The notes under the pieces were generated by a model. It was not told where the DNA came from, ran no database searches, and saw only the letters and a program-made list of their open reading frames with translations. From Acanthamoeba castellanii str. Neff (taxonomy: Eukaryota; Discosea; Longamoebia; Acanthamoebidae), in contig NW_004457496.1 in NCBI RefSeq assembly GCF_000313135.1, positions 1 to 46,165 on the forward strand: 46,165 bases of DNA, in the 5' to 3' direction. The position numbers and the translations under genes were made by a program. This document shows positions 21,819 through 33,228 of this stretch, in pieces (the stretch's first letter is position 1; each line of letters begins with the position of its first letter).

Positions 21819-24148
21819 ATGGACGAACTTGATGCTTTGCTTGGCGATTTGGGCAAGGGTACTGACAAAAACAGCCCGTGTTTCATTTTTTTTCCCATTC
21901 ACACCCAGTTCTTGACTTCATCATCCATCAATCTTCATCACCACTCCTTCCAATGTGCTCCTCATTTAATTATTTCGTCATCGTTGTCATCATCATCACC
22001 AACAACACACTAGGCAAGTGGGATTAACGTGGTAGACCCCCCCCCCAATCTTTTTTTCCCCTCCCAGACGTGCGCTTGGCCGGTGCGGCCCCGTCGCACG
22101 CCACCGCCGCGCGCATCTCCACAGCCGGCAGAGGCCACCCCGCCGCCGTGCAACTGCGCACCAACGCACCCGCGCCCGCGCCCGTCGCCGCCGGCGGCCG
22201 CGGTCGCCCGGCCTCGGGCCTCGAAGACCTCGACTCCCTCATCNNNNNNNNNNNNNNNNNNNNNNNNNNNNNNNNNNNNNNNNNNNNNNNNNNNNNNNNN
22301 CAAGCCGGCGCCGGCGCCGGCGCCCACCGCCAACGCCCAGCACGGGGCCTTCTCGCGCCCCAAGTCGGACGTGGACGACATCGACGCGCTCATGGCCTCC
22401 CTCTCGCTGCCCGCCGGCGGTGGTGATGGCGGCGGTGGCGGCGGCCGTGCGGCGGTGCCGGCTCCGGCTCGGGGCGGCGGCGGCGGCGGCGGCGGCGGTG
22501 GAGGCGGAGGCGGAGGCGGAGGTGACGGGCTGCTGAACGATCTCGATGCCATCATGGCCTCCCTCGGCGAGCCCGCTGGCGGCAGCGCGCCAAGCGCCCG
22601 ATCGTCCACTGCCTACCCCGTACGCAACACGGCACACCGCACACACCGCACACACCGCACACATGGGCTGACGCGTTGCGTACGTGTTGTGTGTTGTGTT
22701 TGTGTTGTGTTGTGTGGTGGATAGCAGGCGGGTGGTGGTACCGCGCGTCCCGGAAGCGTCGCCTCTCCCGCCGGCTCCCGAGTCAGCGCCGCCCTCGGTA
22801 CGCCACCATTCTATGCCGCGCGCCCTACAGAAAAACATCAGAGATCGAAGCCTAACTTCTTCTTCTTCGTCGTCGACAGGCGCCCCGGGCGGCCGACAAT
22901 CGCAGGACCTGGACGCGCTGCTCAACTCGCTGCAGGTCGACTCGCGCACGGTGCCCGTGACGCACCAGCAGCAGCAGCCCGCTCCGGCGGCCCACCAGCA
23001 CCACCAGCACCAGCACCACGCCCCTGCGGCAGGCGGCGCTGGAATGCCAAGCATGCGCGCGCCCGGCAGCGGCGGCGGCGGCGCGCCCATGGGGGCTCCG
23101 GCGGCGGCCACCCCGAAGGGCTCCTGCGCCACCTGCCAACGCCCCATTCAGGGTCCCATGATGCAGGCGCTGGGCGGGACCTACCACCCCAACTGCTTCG
23201 TGTGCGGCAACTGCGGGGAGAGCCTCGGCTCCGGCAGCTTCTTCCAGACCGACGGCCGTCCTACCTGCTCTCGCTGCTACCAGGTACACACGACCGCACA
23301 CGACACGACACGACCGCACGCGCGCGCGCGCAGCCGCACACACGCAACACACATGACCGCACACGCACTAACGCGCGTGTTGTGTCATCACCCAAAAAAG
23401 GCCCAGTTCTGCGCGCGGTGTGCGCACTGCAGCCAGGCGATCCAGGGCCAGTGCATCAGCGCCCTCAACAAGCAGTGGCACGTCAACTGCTTCATCTGCG
23501 CCCAGTGCCTCAAGCCCTTCGGCACCGCTCCCTACTTTGAACGGTACGCACGTGTGCGCTGTTGTGAGTGCGTGTGCGGTGGTGCGTGTGCGATTCTGAC
23601 GTGTGCGGTGGTGCGTGTGCGGTGGTGCGTGCGATGCGGATGTGTGCGTGTGCGGGGTGGAAGAGAGGGGAATCCGTTCTGCGAGAGCTGCCTGTACGGC
23701 ATCTTTTCGTCGCGGTGCGGCGCGTGCGATCAGCCGATCAAGGCCGACACGGTCAACGCGTGCGGCAAGCAGTACCACCCGGAGTGCTTCGTGTGCGCCC
23801 ACTGCCGCCGGGCGTTCGCGGGCCAGCCCTACTTTGAGTACGGCGGACGGCCCTACTGCCAGCTCCACTACCACTCCCAGATAGGCGCCACCTGCGGCTG
23901 CGGCTGCGGCCGGTACGCCTCTCCGCTGGCTGACGTGGCGATTCCTTGAATCCCAGCAATGCTGACGTGGCTTTGTGTGGCGGTGAAGATCGATCATGGG
24001 GCGCGTGGTGCAGGCGCTGGGCAAGCAGTGGCTGCCGGAGCACTTCCTGTGCGGCTTCTGCATGAACTCGCTGGCCGGGCAGAACTTCACCCAGCGCGAC
24101 AACAAGGCCTACTGCAACGGGTGCTTCGGCAAGCTATTTGCGGCGTGA
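21819..24148 (+). CDS. paxillin-like LD-motif and LIM-domain adaptor
   Basis: Paxillin-type adaptors link adhesion sites to actin through N-terminal LD motifs and C-terminal LIM zinc fingers. Exons: 21819-21858, 22068-22619 (containing the N gap), 22738-22797, 22880-23283, 23401-23543, 23662-23912 and 23989-24148. LD-like motifs are MDELDALLGDLGK at the very N-terminus, LEDLDSLI before the gap, VDDIDALMASL, LLNDLDAIMASLG and SQDLDALLNSL. Four LIM domains follow: CATCQRPI, CAHCSQAI, CGACDQPI, and a fourth that starts C-G-C-G-C-G across the last intron and ends AYCNGCFGKLFAA. Most carry the W/Y-H-x2-CF-x-C core. Gly and Ala runs separate the LD motifs. Five LD motifs plus four LIM domains match canonical paxillin architecture. 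The frame shifts across the gap (see the gap entry), so the product length, about 535 residues, is approximate. Confidence 0.93.
22244..22300. other. assembly gap of 57 N
   Basis: A run of 57 N lies in the second paxillin exon, just after the LEDLDSLI motif. The coding frame before the gap does not match the frame after it if exactly 57 bases are missing. The true gap length should be one more than a multiple of three. Confidence 0.97.
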
Positions 24149-24389
24149 TCCATCGTCTCCTGCATGATCGTCGTGTGCGATGTAGACGTGTGGCGCCACC
24201 GCACACGCACACGCAGCACCACCGCACACGACGCACGACAGCACTCGCGCCTTGCTATGTAAATCACCAAGAAATGAGAATTTCCATTTATTTTCTCAAT
24301 TAAAAAGCGCGGGAAATAAGGGAGAACGGGACTGAGAGATTAACGAGATTTTTTTAGATTGAAGAGATTGGCTTATCAATCACCAACTA
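24149..24389. other. short intergenic spacer, paxillin to RRP6
   Basis: This 241-bp tandem spacer has CAC-rich sequence at its left end and an A/T-rich stretch at 24280-24360 immediately upstream of the RRP6 start. No gene was seen. Confidence 0.55.
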
Positions 24390-26097
24390 ATGGCGGCGCC
24401 GGTTCAAGAGGGCGAAGTGGTAGCGGGATTCCTCGAGCACGGCTCGGTGGAGGCGTTCGGGCGCGGTCTTGTCGGCCGTCTGGCCAGCGCCGCGGCTGTC
24501 GCCAATGAGCTGCCCGAGGGGGATGATTTCAACTTCCTATCGACCGCGTCATTTGCAGGACCCGATTCGTTCCGCCCCACGATGCGCAAGATGCAGAATC
24601 GGCTTCTCAGGCTGGCCCAGGAATTAATCAACCACGAGCTGCCCCGCAATCCCCCGCGCGTGGACGATCCCACCGATCCCGAAGATGTCACGGATCGATT
24701 CGAGGCCGTTGTCGATTCTACAGATCTTCTCCTCGAGAAAGTGGTGCGTTGCCTGCCGCCCCTCGCCCTCTGCTCTTTTGAAAAAATCGAGTAGCGGCGG
24801 CTCTTCTCCTCATCTCCCCATCCATCCTCCCATCAACAAACAGGACAACTTCGCCGACGAGGCCCGCGGCCAGAGCAATCGCCCCAAGGTCGTCGTCAGC
24901 ACCACCACCACACAAGAGAAGGTTCGCTCTTCGCGTCCACACCTATCGTGCTCGTGTCGTGCTCATGTCGTTGGTCGTGTCGTGTCTGATGGTGGTAATG
25001 ATGATGATGATGGTACACAGGGAAGGGACTTTCATCTGTTTCACGGCAGCAACGTGCTGCGGCCGCAGCTTCAGTTCAAGGACCCCGTGGACAACACCCA
25101 CACGCCGTGGATGCCCGTCCCCTATCGCAACGGCCAGCGGCCCACCCCCGCCCCTCCTTGTACAGCTCCTCTTCCTCTTCCTCCTCACCCACTCTTAATT
25201 GCCCGATCCCGTACGCTGATTGTCTGTCGTGTGTCGTGTGTCGTGTGTCGTGTGTCGTGTGTCGTGTGATCCTTCGATTGGGGGAGAGCAGCGGCGCTGC
25301 CAAAGGACCTCGAGACTCACATGTCGACGCAGCTCGGCATCACTCTCCCCGAGGAGTCGTTCTCAATGTACGACACACACACGCACGCACACGCACACAC
25401 ACAGCGCAGCACTCACAAGGTCTGTGCGTGTGCAGGTACCCGCACCCGTTCTACGAGCAGCTGGCCAACCTCGAGTACCTGCCCTCGCAGCTGGGCTCCT
25501 GCATCGAGCAGCCCTTCCAGCCCCTCGAAAACATCCCCTTCACCTTTGTACGCATCTCTCTCTCTGGAATGCGTGGAATGCCATGCCACCTCCTGCTTCT
25601 CTAAGACGCCGGACATCATCAATCAGGTGGCGACGGTGAAGGACCTGAAGGACGTGGCCCAGAAGCTCGACGCCCAGACCGAGTTCGCGGTGGACTTGGA
25701 GCACCACTCCTATCGCACCTTCCAGGGCTTCACGTGCCTCATGCAGATCTCCACCCGCACAGGTACGCGTGGTGTGTGTGTGTCGTGTGTGTGTGCGTAT
25801 GTGTGTGAGTTGCGTTTGTGCGGTGCCACGTTGGTGCTATTGCTTACTTGCTTGCTTTCAAACTCTGATGGTGGGTCGTGGATCTCTCTGCAGAGGACTT
25901 CATTGTGGACACGTTGGCGCTGCGGGAGCACATGCACCTCCTGAGCAGCTCCTTCCACGACGCCAACATCGTCAAGGTGTTCCACGGCAGCGACAGCGAT
26001 ATCATGTGGCTCCAGCGCGACTTTGGCCTCTACGTCATCAACATGTTCGACACCGGCCAGGTACTTTTCCTGCACACGACACACATCGCACACGCAC

Positions 26098-26128
<31 letters not shown>

Positions 26129-28708
26129 TACACACGCCGCGCACGACACACGGAGTGACACGCACGGGCCAACGCATGCAGGCTTGCCGCGTGCTCGAGT
26201 ACCCGTCGTTCTCGCTGGCCTACCTGCTGCGCCACCACTGCGGGGTGCTGGCCGACAAGAAGTACCAGCTCGCCGACTGGCGCATCCGCCCGCTGCCCGA
26301 GGAGATGCTCAAGTACGCGCGCGAGGACACCCACTACCTCCTCTTCATCTACGACAAGCTGCGGTACAACCACCCCCATATCAACCCACCTCAACCCCCT
26401 GCACTCACTGTGTGCGGGTGTGTGTGTGCGTGTGTGGTGTGTGTGGTGTGTGTGTGTGTGTGTGGTGCGCAGGAACGAGCTGATCGGGCGTGCGAACATG
26501 TCGAACAATCTGATCCTGGCGGTGCTCAACCGCAGCAGGGAGCTGTGCCTGCTGCAGTACGAGAAGCCCCTGTGGACGCCCACCAGCCACCTCTCCCTCT
26601 ACAACCGATTCAACTACGTCTTCAACGAACAGCAGATGCGCGTCTTCGCCGCCGTCTACAAATGGCGCGACACCGTCGCTCGTGAAGAGGTACGCGTGTG
26701 TGTCGTGTGTGTCGTGTGCGTGCGTGTGTCGTGTCGTGTGCTCACATTTCGCGCATTCCACAGGACGAGTCGTATCGGTATGTGCTGCCCAATCACATGC
26801 TGTTCCACATCGCCGAGCTGGTGCCGACGTCGGTCCCGGCCCTGCTGGCGTGCTGCAACCCGGTGCCCCCGCTCGTCCGCATCAACGCCGAGATCCTGGT
26901 CGACGTCATCACCGCCGCCCGCGCCGAGCCCTCCCTCAGCGAAGGTTCGCCGCCCTCCCCCCCCAACGCTCGCTTTGCAGACCACCTCGCTCACCGCACA
27001 CGCACACGCACCAACGCACGCACACCACCGCACACACAACACGACACGACACACGCACAGGAGGTGTGACGCCGCGATGGGAGACGTCGTACCGGCCGCT
27101 CATGGCGCCCACGCACCAGCGGATGGGTCCCTCGGCGCACCAGACGGCCGCCGACCAGCAGCAGCCCCCGATTGCGCAGGCCCAGCCTGCGGCCGTGTCA
27201 GCGCAGTCGGCGGCCGTCGCCGCCACGCCCGACCGGCGCGACACTACGAGCCCCACGCTCTCCAAAGACGAGCTCTACTCCACCGCCGGTACGAGCCGCC
27301 GCCGCTGTCGCGCGCGTTGTGTGTCGTGTCGTGCGTTGTGTGTCGTGTGTCGTGTGCGGTGGTGCGTGGCTGACGTGTCGGTTGGCTGCCGTGGTCGTGC
27401 AGGCTGGACGTCGCCCCGGAGCTCCCGTGCGGCCGTGTGCTCGCCCGTCAACAAGGTATACTATATTTTATATGAAATTTAAAATAGAATTGAAACGCGT
27501 CTGAAACTAAATTGGGAAATATTTATACTGTTTTGTATGAAACGACGCAGAACTATCGCACGATGATCCCGCGGGCGGGGAGCAGCCTCTACAGCACGCT
27601 CGCCGACGCGTCGGACTCGGACGACTCGGACGAGGACAAGAAGACCGCCATGCTCATCGCCTCCTCCATCTCCACCCAGGGCCTCCTCCCCTGGCGTACG
27701 CCACCCACCACCCCACCATCACCGCACACACCGCACACGCTGATGGCACACGCACACCGCACACGCTGATGGTGGCACGCGCGCGACATACAGATGAGGT
27801 GATGGCGCCGGAGGCGGAGAGCGCGGCGGCGGCCGGCGGGGCAAAGGCTGCGGCGACGACGGCGGCGGATCCGGCGATGGCGGACGTGCCGCGGTCGATG
27901 CAGGAGATCTACGAGATTTCGAACAAAAACCGAAAGCGCAACAAGGAGAAGCGGAAGCTCAAGGAGACCTCCAAGGAGACCGCCGCCGAGCCCTTCTCGC
28001 CCGTCAAGTTCTCCACCTCCGACGAATCCTTCGACGGCGCCGAAAACGACACCATGCAAGGTATGCGCGTGTGCGCGTGTGCGTGTGCGGTCGTGCGTGC
28101 GTGTGAGTGTGCGGTAAAATAATGATGTGTGTCGTGTGTCGTGTGCGTCGTGTGTCGTGTCGTGCAGGTGGTCGGAAGAAGCAGAAGCCGAACGATCTGA
28201 ACGACGAGGAGTTCATGAAGTCGATCGGGTGGGCCTCGGAGGAGGACGCCCGGCAGGCGCGGGAGGCGGCCAGCGCGCCGGCCCCATTCGACTACGCGGC
28301 CGCCCCGGCCCCGTTCAGCCAGGCCCAGCCGCAGCCGCCGTCGCAGGAGGCCTCCGACCACACCTTTGCCCCGCGCGGCTCCCGCAACGCCGCATCGTCG
28401 TCGTCGGGCGGACGCAACCAGCAGCAGCGCCCGGCGCAGGCCTCGCAGCAGGCGCCCTTCGATCCCCACGCCAACCTCAGTACGAACACGACACCACACG
28501 ACACGCACGCCGCACACGCATACACGACACGACACGACACGCGTAGCTAACGACACGCACGCACACACACACAACGTCAACAACAGACAGCATCAGCGGA
28601 CCACGAGGCGGGGGGCGCGGACGGTTCCAGCGCAAGGACCGAAGCAAGACGCAGACCTTTGGCGCTGCCCGAGGCGGCGAGAACCGAGGCCAGTGGCCCC
28701 GAAGATAG
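24390..28708 (+). CDS. EXOSC10: RRP6/EXOSC10, nuclear exosome 3'-5' exoribonuclease
   Basis: This is the catalytic DEDDy exonuclease that associates with the nuclear RNA exosome for rRNA, snoRNA and cryptic transcript processing. Sixteen exons join exactly to 921 residues: 24390-24740, 24844-24921, 25021-25159, 25292-25367, 25436-25547, 25627-25762, 25894-26060, 26182-26363, 26473-26689, 26764-26944, 27061-27288, 27403-27455, 27551-27695, 27794-28060, 28168-28479 and 28587-28708. The N-terminal PMC2NT-like region (first ~120 residues) would bind the C1D/Rrp47 partner. Exonuclease motifs are intact: [15 protein letters not shown] (D, E), [15 protein letters not shown] (D), and [16 protein letters not shown] (Tyr and Asp of DEDDy). 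An HRDC domain follows at about residues 415-545. The C-terminal tail contains a conserved-looking [16 protein letters not shown] block and ends in an RG-rich segment. The gene is convergent with the ULK-like gene. Confidence 0.95.
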
Positions 28709-28874
28709 AGCCCCCTCCCCTCTGCCCACTCTCCACTACTTCACTACTTTATCGTCTTCTTCATCGTCGTCGTCGTCTTGAAAACAATTTTTATGGGTAC
28801 AAGGAAGGTGTTGGGAATGATGATGATGATCGTCATCATCGTCATCGTCATCGTCATCGGCGTCATCAGTGTTG
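28709..28874. other. convergent intergenic spacer with ATG/ATC triplets
   Basis: These 166 bp lie between two stop codons. The stretch at 28815-28865 is built of ATG, ATC and GTC triplets. Both 3' UTRs and terminators must share it. Confidence 0.6.
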
Positions 28875-31800
28875 TTATTTGGAGGTCTTGCGGGATCGAT
28901 TGGAGGGCGGGGCGATGGTGGTGCCGACGACGTGCGGCGATGTTCGCGACCCGCCCGACACCTCTAACTGTCCCGCCAATCGCTCGCACTCCACCTACGC
29001 AAAAAACCGGCCGTCAGCACGACACGCACAACACGACACACACGACGCGACGCGACGCGCATACCTGGAGGGCGGCGCGTTCGGCGGCGAATTCGTCGCG
29101 TTCCTTCTTGAGCTTGTTGATCTTGTCGAAGGATCGGCGCTCCTCCTTCTCCTTCTTCTTGAGGTTCTCCTTGAGCGCGTGCAGCTCCTTCTCCGTCTTC
29201 TTGGCCGACGACGACGATGATGGCGAAGGCGACGACAGCGAGAGTGGCGACGACGCCGACGACGATGAAGACGACGAGGCGCCGGCGCCGGCGGCGGACA
29301 AGCCGCCACCGCTGCTGAGCGGCGTGGGCGGCGAGCTGACGGGCGAGTCGGCCTTGGCGCCCTGGACCAGCAGCGAAGACATGCGGTCGCCGTCCAAGGC
29401 CTCCCGCTGCCGCAGCTTCTTCTTCAGCCGATGCACCTCCTTTGTGCAAGCACTGGTCAGACACGACACGCACGGCACACGACACGACACGCGCGCAATA
29501 GCACGACACACACGGCTAAGGCGACGCGTGAGTTATACCTTTTTCCGTTCGCGGTCTTTGGCGGTGGTCTGCTGGAGGGCGGCCTCCTTGTCGCGCAGCA
29601 GGAGCTCCATCGACTCGGCCTCCCTTTGAATGGAACATGTTGTCAGCGCGCGTGTTGCGTTGTGTGTGTCGTGCGTGTCGTGTCGTGTCGTGTCGTGTGT
29701 GGCGTACTTGCTGAGGGTCTCGCGGAGTCGTTCGATTTCTTCCTGGTACGAAAACTCGTTGCGCCGCAGGGTGTCGATGACCGCGTCCTTCTCCCGCAGT
29801 TGGTTCAGCAGCTCGTTGTACGTCTTCTCCGCTGCCGACAGCGACCTGCGTCCATCGATCGCCACACACACCACCGGTCAGCCAACACACATCAACACGC
29901 ACACGCACACGACACGCGCGACCGCACGACACGCATGGAGTGGGGGGGGGCGAAAGTGTACATTCGGAGGTGGTCGACTTCGCGTTCGCGGACCTCGAGC
30001 TCGCGGAGCAGTTCGGAGTAGGAGGCGGAGAGCGACGACTGCTGGCCCGCGTCGCTGCCCCACACCTCGTTCATCAGATTCACGCACGGGTGCATGAAGA
30101 ACTCGTTCCACGATATCCGCAACGACTCATCCTACACAACACAACACGACACACGACACAACACAACACGACACACGACACACACACGACACGCGCGGGT
30201 CGGCATGGCTCGAGGGTGGTGCGGTGCGGGGGGGGGGTGAGGGTACGCGTTGGAGGAGGCCGGAGAGGAGGTCCTTCATTTCGTCGGAGAGCTCGAGGTC
30301 GGCCGGGAAGCAGAGCGACTCGGTCAGGATTCGGTCCAACAGCTGCGCGCCACGTCAGCAGTGCTGGGTTAGGCCACGACCAATGGCAAGCGCGCCTCAC
30401 ATAAAGCCTCGCGCGCGATTGGAGGGTTAGCGAGCGGGGGCCGGGGGGGGGCGGTACTTGTCGCGGATTGGAGGCGGGGAAGGGGAAGTCGTCGGTCAGC
30501 ATCTTGTACACCAGCACGCCCACGCTCCACAGGTCCGCCTTCGCCGTGTGCGGCTGAAATCGCACGACACGCACCGGTGTGAGTCGTGTCGTGTGTGGTG
30601 TGCGTGTCGTGTCGTGTGTGCGGTGGTGTGTGTGTGTCGTGCGTGTCGTGTGGTGGTACGTACCTGCCACTGCAGGATTTCGGGGGCCATGTAGAGCGGA
30701 GTGCCGACGCCGCCGGTCTCGGCCACCTCGCCCGCGTGCAGGAATCGGCCCAGCCCAAAGTCGGCCACCTTCAGCACTCCGTTCTCGTCCTGCGCCGTCA
30801 ACAGCAGATTGTCCGGCTGCCGCGCACCCCCCCCCGACATCGCCATCAACATCCGCGCGTGCGCACACGTGCGCCATGTGTCGTGTCGTGTGCGTGTGCG
30901 TGTGCGTGTGCGATACCTTGAGATCTCGATGCAAAATGCCCTTGTCCTTCATGAACTTCATCCCCGAAGCTGAACACAGCACACACGGCTTGTGAGTTCG
31001 TGCGTGCGCGTGTGCAGTGTGTGTGTGTGTGTGATGAGCGTGCGTGCGTGCGTGCGTGCGACGCACCGAGTTGGCGGAGCCAGTAGCGGGCCTCCTTTTC
31101 GGACAGGCGGCCCTTCTTGCGGAGGTAGTCGCGCATGTCGCCGCCCGGCACGTACTCGAGGATGAGGTGGATGCTGTGCGCGTGGGTCTTGATGAGGCTG
31201 ATCAGTTCCGCCCACGACCGCGGGCGCAGCCACTCGGTCGACTCCGGGTGCGTCAGCACCACGTCCAGCAGCTGCACGATGTTCGGGTGGTGCGCCTCCC
31301 GCATCAACTCTGAGACACATTCCACGATGGCATTCCATGATGGCATTCCACGACATTCCACGAATGTGTGGTGTCAGTCGCCAAGTGGCTTGAGGGCTGT
31401 GTGATGAGTGAGTAGCGAAGAGTACCGATTTCGCGTCGGAGCTGCTTCTCGGCCTTGCGTTCTGGTCGCTTCCCGGCCTTGGTGAGCGTCTCCCAATCGA
31501 ATACCTGCCGACCGCACGCACGCACGACACACGACACACACGACACGCACGCAACACGGCACACACGACACACACGACACTCAAGAGTTAGCGCGGGCGT
31601 GGCGCACTCGAACAAATGGCGGTGGTGGTGACAACCTTGATGGCGACTCGCCGAGCGCTCTTCACATGATAGCCCAGAAACACCGTGCCGAACATGCCCT
31701 TTCCCAACTGCGTGTGTGCGACGTGTGTTGTGTGCGTGTGGTGTGTGAGGTCACGATTATAGAACGCTCGCGCGTGTGCGCACGCAGAGCGATCGTCGTT

Positions 31801-32784
31801 GTGTCGGGTCGAGCCGCACCTTGATGCCCGTACAGAAGTGGTCGCCCACGAATCGCATATTGACCCCCGCCGGCGGCTCTCCGCGGCTCGTCGCCCGCCC
31901 CAGATCCACTTGCCTGCCACCACCCACCCATTCAGCCACCGCCGCGGGGCGAAATCGGGGCGAGAGTGTGAGAACTGGGGCGGGAGGGGGAAAGCGGCGG
32001 CAAAAGGGCCAGAACGGGGCGAAAACGTGAAGGGCGAGAGAGCGAGAGTGAGTGTGGTCGTACCGGACGAGGGAGGAGATGTTCTCGGGCGAGGCGACGA
32101 TGAGATGCTTGAGCACGGCCATGGCGGCCTCGGCGTTGGCCGGGTTCAGGTGGAGCAGCAGGCGGTTGACCAGGCCGTGCACGAAGGTGCCGACGAAGGA
32201 GGAGCGCAGGTGGGGCAGCAGGTTGGCCACGCCGACGATGGCGCGCAGCACCTCGCCCCGCGGCCGCTGGCCCTTGTCCAGCTCCACCGCCAGCCGCTGC
32301 CCGAGCCCGCCCCGCTTGCCACCCTTCATCCCTTCGCCCAGCAGCACCAGACTACCCACCAGGCCCCGCTCCCTGATCAGCCCTGGAATGCAAGGAATGC
32401 AAGCGCAGCTCACGGGGGTGGGGGGAGTTGATGACACACCATTCGATGGCGGCCTTGGCCGAGGCCGAGCCCTCGCGCTTCTCGCCGATGATTTCGAGCA
32501 GGGTGTCGAGGACCTCCTCCTCCTGCTCCTCGTCGAGCTCCTCCTCGTCCTCCTGCAGCCGCTCCCGCAGGTTCGCCAGAAACTTCTCGTCCGGATCCCC
32601 GCCGCTCTGGTTGATGACGTCATGGTGGGTGGTGCGGGGGGGGGGCGCGATTAATCGCTGAGCGCGACTGAGATTGGGGGGAGGGAGGGATTGGGGGGAT
32701 AGGTACTCCTCCTGATCGGGAGGACATGTCGCGCGAGCTTAAGGAGCTGGTGGTGAGCGACGAAGAGGAGCTGACCAGGTTCAT
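28875..32784 (-). CDS. ULK/ATG1-like Ser/Thr kinase with N-terminal helical extension and C-terminal coiled coil
   Basis: The kinase domain is complete: glycine loop [12 protein letters not shown] and VAIK lysine (about 31630-31710), HRDLK joined to PDN across an intron (about 30920 and 30815), [15 protein letters not shown], and [18 protein letters not shown]. The end of the domain, [20 protein letters not shown], matches ULK/ATG1 kinases, which initiate autophagy. The region before it is unlike those proteins: Ser-rich start, acidic helix [14 protein letters not shown] (about 32550), then about 120 residues of ARM/HEAT-like helices ([20 protein letters not shown], about 32150). After the kinase comes a long coiled coil (about 29065-30050) broken by a Ser-rich linker. 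The end is RKTSK, then TAA at 28875-28877. The start is either 32784 or 32727, both ATG in one frame. Fifteen or more exons; edges approximate. The autophagy role is inferred from the kinase subfamily. Confidence 0.8.
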
Positions 32785-33228
32785 GCCCGACGATGAACAA
32801 GCAGCCTCTCTCTCTCTCTCTCTCTTGTTTCTTGTTTCTTCTTTTGTATTTGTTTGTTTGTTTGATTGGAATCGATTAATCGTTCAACAACGTCAAAACG
32901 CGGTACAAATAGAGGAGACAACACGCACGCACGAAGAGTTCCAGTCAAATCTGGTGCGTAAAGGGGCAGTACCTTATTTGTCCATCAGACGAACGCTTCT
33001 TTCTTGTTTTAGCACCACAATGCGCCGGCGAATTCCCTTTCCTCGCTTTCGCTCTTTGCACGGGGGTCCCTGGACAGGCGAGAAGAAGAAGATGTGTGTG
33101 TGTGTGTGTGTGTGTGTGTGTCGGTGTGTGTGTGTGTCGGTGTGTGTGTCTGTGTGTGTGTGTCTGTGTGTGTCTGTGTGTGTGACTGTGACGAGAGGGC
33201 GGGGGAGCAGAGACCTTGATATATACGT
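32785..33228. other. intergenic, SETD9-like 3' end to ULK-like 5' end
   Basis: This tandem spacer holds CT-rich sequence (about 32808-32860), an A/T-rich segment and the GT microsatellite listed separately. A + strand frame from 32726 was considered and rejected. The promoter of the leftward kinase gene lies here. Confidence 0.55.
33092..33186. repeat. compound GT microsatellite
   Basis: About 95 bp of GT dinucleotides are interrupted at fairly regular spacing by TC (units such as GTGTGTGTC). The array lies about 45 bp downstream of the SETD9-like stop codon, on its 3' side, and is not intronic. Confidence 0.9.
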
